Shown: piece after piece, positions 10,340-22,899 of the stretch
Layout of the letters: each line of letters opens with the position of its first letter
Position numbering within the stretch: the stretch's first letter is position 1
Assembly (NCBI GenBank): GCA_036936605.1
Contig: JAUPFV010000004.1
Coordinates: forward strand, 135,851,473-135,915,472
DNA length: 64,000 bases
Origin: Limnanthes douglasii subsp. nivea
Taxonomy: Eukaryota > Streptophyta > Magnoliopsida > Brassicales > Limnanthaceae
Direction: 5' to 3'
Translations under genes and position numbers: made by a program
Notes under the pieces: generated by a model
The model's database searches: none
What the model was told of the DNA's origin: nothing
Seen by the model: the letters and a program-made list of their open reading frames with translations, nothing else

Positions 10340-11796
10340 TTTTGTTTTAAAAAGTTTGGAATAACATCACTCCCATAAAATTTTCATTCCTTCTTTGGAG
10401 AATCTTAACTAACAAATTGCCCATAGATTCTACTCTTCAAGCTAGACATATGATAATAGTATCTAAATGCAAATTCTGCCTAAATTATGAAACCTCAAAC
10501 CATCGTTTTTTATCTTGTGATTATGCGTGGAAAATTTGGAGTCATTTTGCATAAATTTTAAAGATCGACATCAGCAAGTACATGACTACCACTCATATAG
10601 TCATATCATTAGAAGTTGGTTTTGGAAATCTACCTCTAAGGTTCATATCCCATTTTACATGCCATAATCACCTGGGTTATCTTGAACACTAAGAATAGAG
10701 CCAAACACAAAGATGTTCTCCCTTCTCCCAATTCTGCAGTCAACTATATTATCCAAATCCTTGTTGCGACAGATCACTCCAACATTTTAAAGCGCAAACA
10801 CTGGAACAAGGTTGAAGAATCTGCTGCCTCCCTTAACTGCTTCAACCATATGGGAAAGCCTCATATCCCATCTCTGCTTTCCTGGACTCCTCCTCAAACT
10901 GGTAGAAATAAGTTAAACTCAGATGCTTGTTGTTTCATTATGAAGAGTCAAGTGGTGGCATTATAATTCACGACAGTGCCAGTTGCATTGTTCATGGTTA
11001 TGGAAACGTTTATGGATATTTATCTCCAATCAAAGTTGAAGCTAAAGCTCTTCAGAACGGGCTGCTTATCTGCAAAATCAACAAAATTACAAACGTTGAC
11101 ATCGAAACCGAATCATAAATTATCATCAATATGATAAATTCAGGGAAGTATCCATTCTCTCTCAACTCTATCTTAACTAATATTAGAGCCTTAATATCTT
11201 CGACCATGATTGTCAAGCATATTTTTAAAAAGCAAAACCTAAAAGCTGACTGGCTCGCTAGGTGGAGTTTTCGTTGTAAAATGAAGATTGATTACAAAAC
11301 TTGTATAACTCCCTCTGCTCTCAAAGCCATTATTCATCTTGAAAATGAGGGACTAGGTTACCTTAAAACTCATTAAATCTTTACTCCCCTGTTCCTCAAC
11401 TCTCTTTAATCTCTAGATGAGTGGTAATCGCCCAAAATCTTCTCAACATAACACAATGCGCTGATGTTGAAGCCTTCATTCTTCTGCTTTTGGATATGTG
11501 AGATATCTCTGCTCGATTTCGTGTTATTGCTTGCCTATCCTCCAGATTAATCTTGATAGTGTTCGTGACCCGGTAGCTTTGGATTCATCTCTCTCCGGAT
11601 TGCTCGATAGTTTCAGTAAATTTTATTTTGGATGAAAAATTAATGATTTTGGCGCTACCCTAATTAGGGTCTCCTTTTCATTTAGGGAATTTAGCATTAG
11701 TTCTTCTCGGACTTCTTTTGTTCCATTACAGTCCGTTAGGATTTTCATTGTAATTTTCACTCAATCAATATATCTATCCTCATTTTGAAAAAAAAA
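10340..11796 (+). pseudogene. 5'-truncated L1-like LINE (zinc-binding domain, RNase H, poly(A)), copy 1
   Basis: Only the end of ORF2 is present. From about 10350 the decayed frame reads like the reverse-transcriptase zinc-binding domain (SFLLWRILTNKLPID, CKFCLNYETSNH). Then a plant LINE RNase H follows (10682-11376, SWTPPQTGRNKLNSDA, VEAKALQNGLLICK, VKHIFKKQNLKADWLARW), interrupted by stops and one shift near 10927-10966. The 3' untranslated region ends in a short poly(A) at 11788-11796. The domain order matches the fuller LINE at 40842-46709. I could not fix the 5' truncation point exactly or see a target duplication. Confidence 0.82.
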
Positions 11797-14597
11797 GTTA
11801 TTCTACATTTAATCATTAAATTTGATTTTTCAATTTCTTTCTTTTAAACATTTTTCTCGTTTTTTTACCGGTATAAAATTAATTTATGTTTTTTAAAATC
11901 AATTATTTGACAATTAATAACAAAGTATTTACAAATTATCACTATATAATTTATATTTTAAAAACATATTATTATATATTTAAACATTAACTTTTCAATA
12001 TCTTTTATATATATATATTTCTTTTATCTATGCAATAATGATACTGTGATATCAATTTGTGTTTTTCCTTAAATCAATTTGTACAATAAATAACTAAAAT
12101 ATTTGTCAATTATCATTAGATATAGCATATTTTATAAAAATATCATTTTAAACATTAAAAGAATTATAATTTCTTTAATATTCCATATTTAAAAAACAAA
12201 CATTTTTCTAAATAAAAAATAACTTCTATTGATATGAAAAAAAATACAAGAAAAGAAATGTCTATATCCTTTGAAAATAATACAAATTTGAAACAACTGT
12301 ATAAACCTTAAAGGATTTAAAACTCATTCATAGTTTGTAATATTGTAATCTTGAATCCTTTATCAATGCATCAATGCTGGAGGTGACGTGACATACCTGG
12401 AAAAAAAAACCCAAGAAAAAACATTTTGTTACTATTAATCGGAAATAATAATTTTTATTTTTAAAATTTGTTACTAAACTTTTATAATTGTATTCAAATT
12501 TAAGATTTTATATTAGTATATATTATTACTATTATTATTTTAATAAAAAAAGTTTGGATTAAAAAAATATAGATAAATAAATTACCAATGGGTATCCGCG
12601 AGTGGGTAGCCGCATAGGATTGGGATGTGGGAAATAAAAAAGTTTACCGACACGGATACCCGAACCCGATAAATTAAAAAAAATAAAAGCGCCATGGATG
12701 ATGGATTTAGCAATATCCGTACCCATCTCCATCAATTTTCATCTCCTAATTTTATGTTTACCGTTTTTTATTTGATTGTTATTCGACCCGTCATGTAATA
12801 TTTTTATATTTCACATTTCAGTAAAATAAATTAGAAAAAATTATCCAAATTTATAGATTGTTGCTTATGTCTTAAAATTTTTGGTTTTCAGATTTCTAAA
12901 CTGGGATTAGGGTTATAGCTGAAAATTTTATCTACCAATTGTGAGGTCAAGTTTTAATGAAACCAATTGAATTCCCAAACTTCTAGTGAAGAGAACTATG
13001 ATTACCAGTCAATCGCCTTAAATAAATTATAAGGCATCACAAATATGAAATATTGTGGACATATGATCCACGGTTTTGTAGGACATGATGTGGAAAATCT
13101 AGCTTTGAACAATGTAAACATATAGTAAAATGCAAAAGCAAAAATGATATTCAAACAGGAGAAAACGTGCGTAATATAACGATTTATTGTTTATATTATA
13201 TATTTTAGTATAGTTTCACTGATTATTCGAATAATATATTCATAATATATCATAATTAAGTTGGGAGATTATGGATTGCATATTTATTGGATTATGTTGT
13301 AATTAGAGGGCATTAAGAAAGAAGAATCTGGACTCGGTTGGAGTTGATATACATAATATTATTTTAAATATATATGTATCGAAGAATTATCTAAATTTGA
13401 TTTCTTAAAATTATTAGGTTATCTGTTCTCTGACATTTCATACTGTTTTACAATTATTTACATTTGTTCTAACAGTAATTTTTCATCATGAGGTTTAGAA
13501 AAGAATACAGAATAAAAAAAACAATGCATTTGATTATTTTCAATAGTCGTCGATTAATAAGTCACATAAATAATTAGCACACCAATAGATAAAAACTCAT
13601 TAGGGAGATATTTCTGTAGATGTCAAATTTGGATTTTGTGAGGGATTGAATACAAAAATTAACACTTAAGTTTAAACTATAAGCTTAAAAATTAATTTGT
13701 AAAGAAAAAATAGTCAATGGTTATAGTCCCGGATCACAACGACTTAACAAAATGAGGATTGCAAATAACATTATATTAAAAACCCTAATTATGATCACAT
13801 GTGAAAGGATATTAGTGTCTAGTTTATCTAATATAGGACTAAAAATAAATTCAGAGTTGTCGAATGGTCAGAATATTAGATCCTAAATACTATATCTAAG
13901 GATGACAAAGACAAAGAAAAATATAATAAAAAAAGCCACACTTGTGGAGTATATTATTCCTACTACAATTACTAAAAGAACAAGAAGACTTTTATGTAAG
14001 TATTTATATTCCACAATTTAAGAAAGAACTCATGTAGCTAAAATGTTTTATATATGTTCCACAATTTAAGAAATAACTCATGTAGTTAAAATGTTTTATA
14101 TATGTTTAGTTTAGGGTCCAAACGAATCAAACCCAACAAGTATTATCATAGTCACATTTTAAAGCTTGAGTATTAAGTTTTTGTTCTTCGACCGAATATT
14201 TATATTCATATAATTTTATTTTTTGTAAAGGATGCACCATTTAGAAAATGATTTTTGATAACTTCCATAAACGTGTCTAGATCTAGAGTTTAGATCCCAT
14301 GTTATTTGATTGATTAAAGATTAAAACACATTATGTGTGATGTTTAATCGATTAAGGTTGGCTTATGGAAACAATTTACGGTTTTTGAACGATTTGGGAT
14401 CGCGTCGTCGTGAAAAAATGATTGTCAATGCAACACATTAAGCTCTAATTTTATCCAAAAATACCTCGGTTTTTTTTAACGAGGTTCAAACTAATTTTTG
14501 TCGCGGCCAAACCATGTTTTGGCGTCGTTATCGTGATCCCCCTTTATTTTTTCCACGATAACATCATGGTAACCTTTATGGTTGTTGCAGCAACATC
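11797..14597. other. anonymous AT-rich DNA within copy 1
   Basis: No coding capacity or recognisable element. Two details: 12588-12730 holds GGGTATCCGCGAGTGGG and CGGATACCCGAACCCG blocks of the kind seen near hAT and other plant DNA elements, not assignable here; and 14011-14106 is a 48-bp direct tandem repeat in two copies (CCACAATTTAAGAAAGAACT...). The region ends in the palindrome TGTTGCAGCAACA at 14584-14596, next to the duplication junction. Confidence 0.7.
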
Positions 14598-15311
14598 AGG
14601 AGGAACCCCTCTATTTTTTCTCAGGGGAAGAGCCGGAGTTTGAGTTTCAACAAATGAACTTCCTGAAATGTTATGGTCAATAGCATTTTGTGAATTATGA
14701 CATTGTAAATTGTTTACCTCTTGATGAACATTTTCTTCGGCTGATTCGCTGGTAGTATCCATGGCATTTATTTTTTGTTGGACATTATCTTCGGGAGAAT
14801 CATTGGTGGTAAGAACTGCCTCGTCAGTCTCCTTTATATTGGAAGAGGCGTGTTCGGTGGCGCCATCTACCGACTCTGTCGGCACATCCTCAAAATAACT
14901 TTCATATAGCAACCAATCGAGTGATTCACTTACCTTCTCCCCCTGAGCACGAGATTGGTGGTCAAAAAAATAATCGGATTCTAAGAAGTCACAGTCCATG
15001 GTGACATGGATTCGACAAGTAACCGGATTGTAACACCGATATCTCATTTGATGAACACCGTATCCAACGAATACACATTTTTCAGCACAAGGATTAAGTT
15101 TGTTTCGACTAGTTTTAGGGATACGAACAAACACCGAACAACCAAAGACACGAGGTGGTAAGGTCATAACAGATGGAATTGTAACTTGGGTGACAAGCAC
15201 TTGTAATGGAGTTTTATTTCCTAGACATCGGGTTGGTAGACGATTTGCAAGATACGTAGTTGTAGCAAGAGCTTCTGGCCAAAGAGAATGAGGAACTCTA
15301 GATTCAATCAT
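14544..15311 (-). pseudogene. copia integrase C-terminus and linker, copy 2
   Basis: An open 255-codon frame that reads from the integrase C-terminus (ALATTTYLANRLPT, FGCSVFVRIPK, KCVFVGYG) straight through SESLDWLLYESYF into the acidic linker and RKNRGVPPD. Copy 1 has a frame shift and a stop in this stretch, so this copy shows the original continuity. Its last codons (14598-14544) are unrelated flank beyond the duplication junction. Confidence 0.85.
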
Positions 15312-15327
15312 AATAGCACGAGTTTAT

Positions 15328-15732
15328 TCAAGTAAAGTACGATATTTTCGTTCTGAAGTACCGCTTCAGTACCACGTCCAATGATCTCCTTCGTAAGAAA
15401 GTCCTGTAAAATGCAAAAAAAAATGGATACATAAGAACCACACAGTTGAGTTGTTTTGTCACTTGACTAACATATAATAACTTTAAGAATAGTGAAGGAA
15501 TGTAGAGGCAGTTTTTAATTTCCATTTTTTCCGAAAAAATAATTGAACCTCCCCTTTTGACTTCACAAATTTCTCCACTAGCAGTCTCAATATGGGATTT
15601 CTTTGGAGATGACATGTCACCAAAGTCTTTAGGATCATAAGACATGGTGTCCGTAGCCCCACAATCAAAGATCCAATTTGTTGATTTTTCAAACCCTTTA
15701 CCTCCAAGTTTTTCATAGGTGTTCGCCGCCAT
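15328..15732 (-). pseudogene. copia protease, copy 2
   Basis: Same domain as in copy 1, including the unusual IFDCGATDTM active-site stretch. The frame runs into the deletion junction near 15367 and ends soon after, with one A more in the run at 15420 than in copy 1. Confidence 0.8.
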
Positions 15733-15879
15733 TCCTCCAAAACCAGTACCACTTCCTTGCTCATTTTTAGTCGGATCTTCACCGTCACTTGTTGACGAAG
15801 CCCGTTTGACATTAGATCTGAAACGCTAGTCATTTTTCTCCTTATGACCGTCCTCTCACCATTCTAGATAGCCAACCAG

Positions 15880-16584
15880 CTAGAAACATGTCTCTTTAAT
15901 GTGTTTCTTCATCCCACAATGAGTGCAATACAACTTGGATTTATCTTCTTTCTCTTTGGATCGGAATTTAAACCTCTGTGCAGAATCTTTAGCAACCAAA
16001 CCAATTCCAATTTCAATCGAGTCACTATCAGAAGAACTTGATTTTAGTATATTAAGAAGGGCCACTTCCCTTCGTATTATAGCATATGCTGTTTCCACGG
16101 AAGGAAGAGGATCCTTTTTCAGGATATCTCTCTTGACTGGTTCCAGCTTGTCATTAATCGCCATTAGCAATTGATAGAGTCTTTGTTCTTGAGTCTTCTT
16201 ATTGTAGATCTGAATGTCTTCTGGGTCTTTCATAGGGTTCGGATCTCGCCTATCTATAGACATTCAGATGTTTTGCAGTTTGTTCCACAAGTCTTCTAGT
16301 GTATCGGACCCTTGCCTTAATCAATTAGCCCTCTTATGAAGGTCAGACACCTGTAACGAATCTGTACCAGAACTGTATGTGGTGGCTAACCCATCCCAGA
16401 AGGCTTTTGCAGTGGGATATTGTGAAACATTAACCAAGCTGGATTCAAGATTCTGGATAATCCGTGTGAAAACACGTTGATCATCTTGTTCCCACCTTGT
16501 ATATGTTTTGTCAGTTTTGGATGGAGGTGTCGACTCCCCTGTAATGTGAGAACCTCTCCCCCTTCCCCCAATTGCTTTCTTCAT
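15880..16584 (-). pseudogene. copia gag, copy 2 (two nonsense codons)
   Basis: Frames 16584-16321 and 16263-15880 are one original gag frame. Unlike copy 1, TPPSKTDKTYTRWEQDD is read without a shift, because the T run near 16515 has four T. TGA at 16323-16321 (TCA in copy 1) and TGA at 16266-16264 (TGG in copy 1) break it instead. The zinc knuckle CTHCGMKKHIKETC is retained. Confidence 0.83.
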
Positions 16585-16789
16585 CAGGTTTGCCCATAGG
16601 GCATAGTTGTCACCACCGAGTTTAATCCCTAAGATAAATTCTCGGGGTTAGTTGTTTGTTGTTGTGTTCCGAGACCATTTCTCAAAATGGCAGCAATCTG
16701 CATTATTAATTCATCAGGGATTTGAATGACCATGACTTCATTGCCAGCCATCTTTGTTAACGATGTTCAGAATTCCCAGAATCACACGT

Positions 16790-16801
16790 GCTCTGATACC
16801 A
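16790..16801 (-). promoter_or_regulatory. primer-binding site, initiator tRNA-Met type, copy 2
   Basis: Element strand reads TGGTATCAGAGC next to the LTR, identical to copy 1. Confidence 0.9.
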
Positions 16802-17055
16802 TGTTAACATGCACATGTTATACGTAGCATCTCAGTTACAAAGAGAGAAGTAGCCGCCAGGAAGCGGCTAGGGTTTTGTGTTTATTAGAGAATCTCTTTT
16901 TTTATTATTTTCAAACCCAAGTAAGGCTCTCCATATATAGAGAACTTAAATGCCTATATAAGGAAACTTAATATACTGAATATTCTAACACTAAGTATTT
17001 TTTCTCCTTGCAAAAGTGTGTCTCCTAGTTGCTCTATCAGCTATATATTCTAACA
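16802..17055 (-). repeat. 5' LTR of the copia element, copy 2
   Basis: 254 bp with TG/CA ends. By eye about six differences from the copy-1 5' LTR. At two of these sites it agrees with the 3' LTR at 5232-5489, so it keeps the older bases there. Confidence 0.9.
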
Positions 17056-17229
17056 AAAATATTTTCTAATTATCAATAAATACAATATATTTTAAAAATA
17101 CCATTCTAATGTCTCTAATAAAATTCATAAAGATAATATTTCTGTTAATTCTTCTATTGAAGATCTCATTTAATGAAAGCTTCAAAAGATGGCTTATTTA
17201 CCTATCTGCAAATTTAAAAAAACTACAAT

Positions 17230-18688
17230 AAATCTTTTTTGTTTTAAAAAGTTTGGAATAACATCACTCCCATAAAATTTTCATTCCTTCTTTGGAGAAT
17301 CTTAACTAACAAATTGCCCATAGATTCTACTCTTCAAGCTAGACATATGATAATAGTATCTAAATGCCAATTCTGCCTATATTATGAAACCTCAAACCAT
17401 CGTTTTTTATCTTGTGATTATGCGTGGAAAATTTGGAGTCATTTTCCATAAATTTTAAAGATCGACATCAGCAAGTACATGACTACCACTCATATAGTCA
17501 TATCATTAGAAGTTGGTTTTGGAAATCTACCTCTAAGGTTCATATCCCATTTTACATGCCATAATCACCTGGGTTATCTTGAACACTAAGAATAGAGCCA
17601 AACACAAAGATGTTCTCCCTTCTCCCAATTCTGCTGTCAACTATATTATCCAAATCCTTGTTGCGACAGATCACTCCAACATTTTAAAGCGCAAATACTG
17701 GAACAAGGTTGAAGAATCTGCTGCCTCCCTTAACTGCTTCAACCATATGGGAAAGCCTCATATCCATCTCTGCTTTCCTGGACTCCTCCTCAAACTGGTA
17801 GAAATAAGTTAAACTCAGATGCTTGTTGTTTCATTATGAAGAGTCAAGTGGTGGCATTATAATTCGCGACAGTGCTAGTTGCATTGTTCATGGTTATGGA
17901 AACATTTATGGATATTTATCTCCAATCAAAGTTGAAGCTAAAGCTCTTCAGAACGGGCTGCTTATCTGCAAAATCAACAAAATTACAAACGTTGACATCG
18001 AAACCGAATCATAAATTATCATCAATATGATAAATTCAGGGAAGTATCCATTCTCTCTCAACTCCATCTTAACTAATATTAGAGCCTTAATCTCTTCGAC
18101 CATGATTGTCAAGCATATTTTTAAAAAGCAAAACCTAACAGCTGACTGGCTCGCTAGGTGGAGTTTTCGTTGTAAAATGAAGATTGATTACAAAACTTGT
18201 ATAACTCCCTCTGCTCTCAAAGCCATTATTCATCTTGAAAATGAGGGACTAGGTTACCTTAAAACTCATTAAATCTTTACTCCCCTGTTCCTCAACTCTC
18301 TTTAATCTCTAGATGAGTGGTAATCGCCCAAAATCTTCTCAACATAACACAATGCGCTGATGTTGAAGCCTTCATTCTTCTGCTTTTGGATATGTGAGAT
18401 ATCTCTGCTCGATTTCGTGTTATTGCTTGCCTATCCTCCAGATTAATCTCGATAGTGTTCGTGACCCGGTAGCTTTGGATTCATCTCTCTCCGGATTGCT
18501 TGATAGTTTCAGTAAATTTTATTTTGGATGAAAAATTAATGATTTTGGCGCTACCCTAATTAGGGCCTCCTTTTCATTTAGAGAATTTAGTATTAGTTCT
18601 TCTCGGACTTCTTTTGTTCCATTACAGTCCGTTAGGATTTTCATTGTAATTTTCTCTCAATCAATATATTTCTCCTGAAAAAAAAAAA
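17230..18688 (+). pseudogene. 5'-truncated L1-like LINE, copy 2
   Basis: The duplicate of the fragment at 10340-11796, with the same zinc-binding remnant, RNase H blocks (17579-18272) and poly(A) (18678-18688). A one-base deletion near 17765 changes the reading (PHIHLCFPG against PHIPSLLSW in copy 1), and about ten bases before the poly(A) are missing. Confidence 0.82.
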
Positions 18689-21503
18689 GTTATTCTACAT
18701 TTAATCATTAAATTTGATTTTTCAATTTCTTTCTTTTAAACATTTTTCTCGTTTTTTTACCGGTATAAAATTAATTTATGTTTTTTTTAAATCAATTATT
18801 TGACAATTAATAACAAAGTATTTACAAATTATCACTATATAATTTATATTTTAAAAACATATTATTATATATTTAAACATTAACTTTTCAATTTCTTTTA
18901 TATATATATATTTCTTTTATCTATGCAATAATGATACTGTGATATCAATTTGTGTTTTTCCTTAAATCAATTTGTACAATAAATAACTAAAATATTTGTC
19001 AATTATCATTAGATATAGCATATTTTATAAAAATATCATTTTAAACATTAAAAGAATTATAATTTCTTTAATATTCCATATTTAAAAAACAAACATTTTT
19101 CTAAATAAAAAATAACTTCTATTGATATGAAAAAAAATACAAGAAAAGAAATGTCTATATCCTTTGAAAATAATACAAATTTGAAACAACTATATAAACC
19201 TTAAAGGATTTAAAACTCATTCATAGTTTGTAATATTGTAATCTTGAATCTTTTATCAATGCATCAATGCTGGAGGTGACGTGACATACATGGAAAAAAA
19301 ACCCAAGAAAAAACATTTTGTTACTATTAATCGGAAATAATAATTTTTATTTTTAAAATTTGTTACTAAACTTTTATAATTGTATTCAAATTTAAGATTT
19401 TATATTAGTATATATTATTACTATTATTATTTTAATAAAAAAAGTTTGGATTAAAAAAATATAGATAAATAAATTACCAATGGGTATCCGCGAGTGGGTA
19501 GCCGCATAGGATTGGGATGTGGCAAATAAAAAAGTTTACCGACACGGATACCCGAACCCGATAGATTAAAAAAAATAAAAGCGCCATGGATGATGGATTT
19601 AGCAATATCCGTACCCATCTCCATCCATTTTCATCTCCTAATTTTATGTTTACCGTTTTTTATTTGATTGTTATTCGACCCGTCATGTAATATTTTTATT
19701 TTTCACATTTCAGTAAAATAAATTAGAAAAAATTATCCAAATTTATAGATTGTTGCTTAGGTCTTAAAATTTTTGGTTTTCAGATTTCTAAACTGGGATT
19801 AGGGTTATAGCTGAAAATTTTCTCTACCAATTGTGAGGTCAAGTTTTAATGAAACCAATTGAATTCCCAAACTTCTAGTGAAGAGAACTATGATTACCAG
19901 TCAATCGCCTTAAATAAATTTTAAGGCATCACAAATATGAAGTATTGTGGACATATGATCCACAGTTCTGTAGGACATGATGTGGAAAATCTAGCTATGA
20001 ACAATGTAAACATATAGTAAAATGCAAAAGAAAAAATGATATTCAAACAGGAGAAAACATGCGTAATATAACGATTTATTGTTTATATTATATATTTTAG
20101 TATAGTTTCACTGATTATTCGAATAATATATTCCTAATATATCATAATTAAGTTGGGAGATTATGGATTGCATATTTATTGGATTATGTTGTAATTAGAG
20201 GGCATTAAGAAAGAAGAATCTGGACTCGGTTGGAGTTAATATACATAATATTATTTTAAATATATATATATATGTATATATATGTATCGAAGAATTATCT
20301 AAATTTGATTTCTTAAAATTATTAGGTTATCTGTTCTCTGACATTTCATACTGTTTTACAATTATTTACATTTGTTCTAACAGTAATTTTTCATCTTCGG
20401 GTTTAGAAAAGAATACAGAATAAAAAAACAATGCATTTGATTATTTTCAATAGTCGTCGATTAATAAGTCACATAAATAATTAGCACACCAATAGATAAA
20501 AACTCATTAGGGAGATATTTCTGTAGATGTCAAATTTGGATTTTGTGAGGGATTGAATACAAAAATTAACACTTAAGTTTAAACTATAAGCTTAAAAATT
20601 AATTTATAAAGAAAAAATAGTCAATGGTTATAGTCCCGGATCACAACGACTTAACAAAATGAGGATCGCAAATAACATTATATTAAAAACCCTAATTATG
20701 ATCACATGTGAAAGGATATTAGTGTCTAGTTTATCTAATATAGGACTAAAAATAAATTCAGAGTTGTCGATGGTCAGAATATTAGATCCTAAATACCATA
20801 TCTAAGGATGACAAAGACAAAGAAAAATATAATAAAAAAAGCCACACTTGTGGAGTATATTATTCCTACTACAATTACTAAAAGAACAAGAAGACTTTTA
20901 TGTAAGTATTTATATTCCACAATTTAAGAAAGAACTCATGTAGCTAAAATGTTTTATATATGTTCCACAATTTAAGAAATAACTCATGTAGTTAAAATGT
21001 TTTATATATGTTTAGTTTAGGGTCCAAACGAATCAAACCCAACAAGTATTATCATAGTCACATTTTAAAGCTTGAGTATTAAGTTTTTGTTCTTCGACCG
21101 AATATTTATATTCATATAATTTTATTTTTTGTAAAGGATGCACCATTTAGAAAATGATTTTTGATAACTTCCATAAACGTGTCTAGATCTAGAGTTTAGA
21201 TCCCATGTTATTTGATTGATTAAAGATTAAAACACATTATGTGTGATGTTTAATCGATTAAGGTTGGCTTATGGAAACAATTTACGGTTTTTGAACGATT
21301 TGGGATCGCGTCGTCGTGAAAAAATGGTTGTCAATGCAACACATTAAGCTCTAATTTTATCCAAAAATACCTCGGTTTTTTTAACGAGGTTCAAACTAAT
21401 TGTTGTCGCGGCCAAACCATGTTTTGGCGTCGTTATCGTGATCCCTCTTTATTTTTTCCACGGTAACATCATGGTAACCTTTATGGTTGTTGCAGCAACA
21501 TCA
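18689..21503. other. anonymous AT-rich DNA within copy 2
   Basis: Duplicate of 11797-14597 with the same 48-bp tandem pair (near 20917-21012) and the same terminal palindrome (21489-21501). A TATATATATGTATATA expansion near 20262-20285 is present here and shorter in copy 1. No genes seen. Confidence 0.7.
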
Positions 21504-22899
21504 CTATTTATGTAACGAAAATATCTCATTGCAGCTTTGCGTGCTATACACATTTATGAGGGTCACTTCTTCTATCGGGCCATATGTTAGCTTGGAACAA
21601 TTTATAGTGGGTCGGTGTTTATGTTATATGTGGATTGCATGATGAATGTTGCCTTAACTTTGGTATGTAGGTCATGAAACCTACATATCTCTCAAGTGAC
21701 CAATGTTGGTGAATTTATATACTTAAGGTTTTGATGTGTTCATTACTGATGATGATATTGCATGCATTACCGATACTAATGATATTTAATGTTTGGTATA
21801 ACTAATCGTGAACACGATACTGTAAATTTTGAATATTTCATTAAGTATTTGATTGAATAGAAAATATAGCCTTAAGGACGGCTTCCCAAATTAAGCCGGT
21901 TTAAATTGGATCAACTGTGGCTTTTACCAAACTCATAGAAGCACATGTTAATATGTTTTCCTTAAGAAATCTCATTATCTTTGTACGATACGGTTACATG
22001 TTGAATCCATATTTAAAAATTGTTTAAAGTTTATATATCAACAAATGCGATTTTTATATGTGTTTTATTTTGTGTGTTGTAATTACATCAGAAGTAAAAT
22101 CCTTTAACCTATTAGACAATTGACCTCGCACTTTATATTAGTCACATTTTTCCAATAAAAAGAGGACATGGAGTTGTATTTACCTATCATAATTTTGACC
22201 TGGCATGTTTTACTAAACAACATACATCCCTCACTGTATATAGTTCTTTTAAGGATAAAAAAAGAATTTGAGGCGTGCGAAAGGTAAAACATAATGTATT
22301 TGGAAATTATTAAATATTAAATACCTTTGGAATTATGTGGGGTTGTCCCAATTGAGATCACCCATGCAATTTAGTTTGTCAAAGTAGTTGAGAAATATTT
22401 TTCCATGATTAACAAGGTGGAAACTAAGATAGTGTTGATACAGCTCTCCACCATGAAGTGTCATTCCAAAATTCAATAAAGCGAAAAAGTCTCCGGATAT
22501 CAGTGATCGTCTCAGATTTAAAAGCACCTAAGATTAACATTTCCAAGAAACTTGTGGTAGGATTTGCGTTCTAGTCTTTTCTTCAACGTGAGAAGTGGAT
22601 AATTTTTGGAAAATATTTCAAATGATACTCTGGATAAGGAGATGTTAAAACAAGAACGTCCTGATGTGTATATGGTAGGTTTTCAAAAATGAAAAAAGAA
22701 GAAGATAAAAGTATGATAAATAATTTGATAAGCCTTCTGACTTGTGAGCAAATAAAACTAAGAAATCACATATTCTATGTCGAGATTTCTTTTACAAAAG
22801 TAAGAGGAACCTCAAAAGAGAGTATGAAAAGTATGAAGATAATATGAAAGCTAAAGTTAATCTCACAATTTTGGTCACTTCAGAAGTCTATTTAGTTTT
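21504..22899. other. anonymous sequence, probably 5' part of the decayed copia element
   Basis: No frame resembles a known protein. Because protease and integrase of a decayed copia element begin at about 22900, its LTR, leader and gag should lie here, but I cannot recognise them. Confidence 0.4.

Larger units (their letters stand above)
7151..14598. repeat. tandem segmental duplication, copy 1
   Basis: About 7.45 kb: the 5' part of the copia element, its right flank with a LINE fragment, and about 2.8 kb of anonymous DNA. The same sequence repeats directly at 14599-21503. The unit begins in the middle of the copia coding region just after TCA (7148-7150) and ends in TCA (14596-14598) before unrelated sequence in copy 2, so the junction has a 3-bp microhomology. 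By eye the two copies differ by 1-2% substitutions outside a 547-bp deletion in copy 2. Confidence 0.92.
14599..17055 (-). mobile_element. copia element fragment within duplication copy 2
   Basis: This holds the 5' LTR, primer site, gag, protease, and the C-terminal part of integrase with linker. The 3' half is absent because the duplicated unit began inside the element; it is therefore not a separate insertion. The 547-bp deletion removes most of the integrase core, including both Asp motifs. Three frame breaks of copy 1 are absent here: the one-base gag deletion near 9615, the one-base integrase deletion near 7503, and the TAA at 7476. Copy 2 has its own breaks, for example two TGA codons in gag at 16323-16321 and 16266-16264. 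Confidence 0.9.
14599..21503. repeat. tandem segmental duplication, copy 2
   Basis: Direct copy of 7151-14598, about 6.9 kb. It is shorter mainly because 547 bp of the copia integrase/protease region (7918-8464 in copy 1) are missing at 15367, with TT microhomology at the deletion ends. The copy ends in ...GCAACATCA at 21503 and continues into unique sequence, which marks the original right end of the duplicated unit. Confidence 0.92.

Noticed and set aside
12588..12730. hAT or other DNA transposon end
   Set aside because: Only word composition suggests it; no terminal inverted repeat or target duplication found.
22333..22527. 64-codon minus-strand frame
   Set aside because: No recognisable motif; isolated within decayed sequence.
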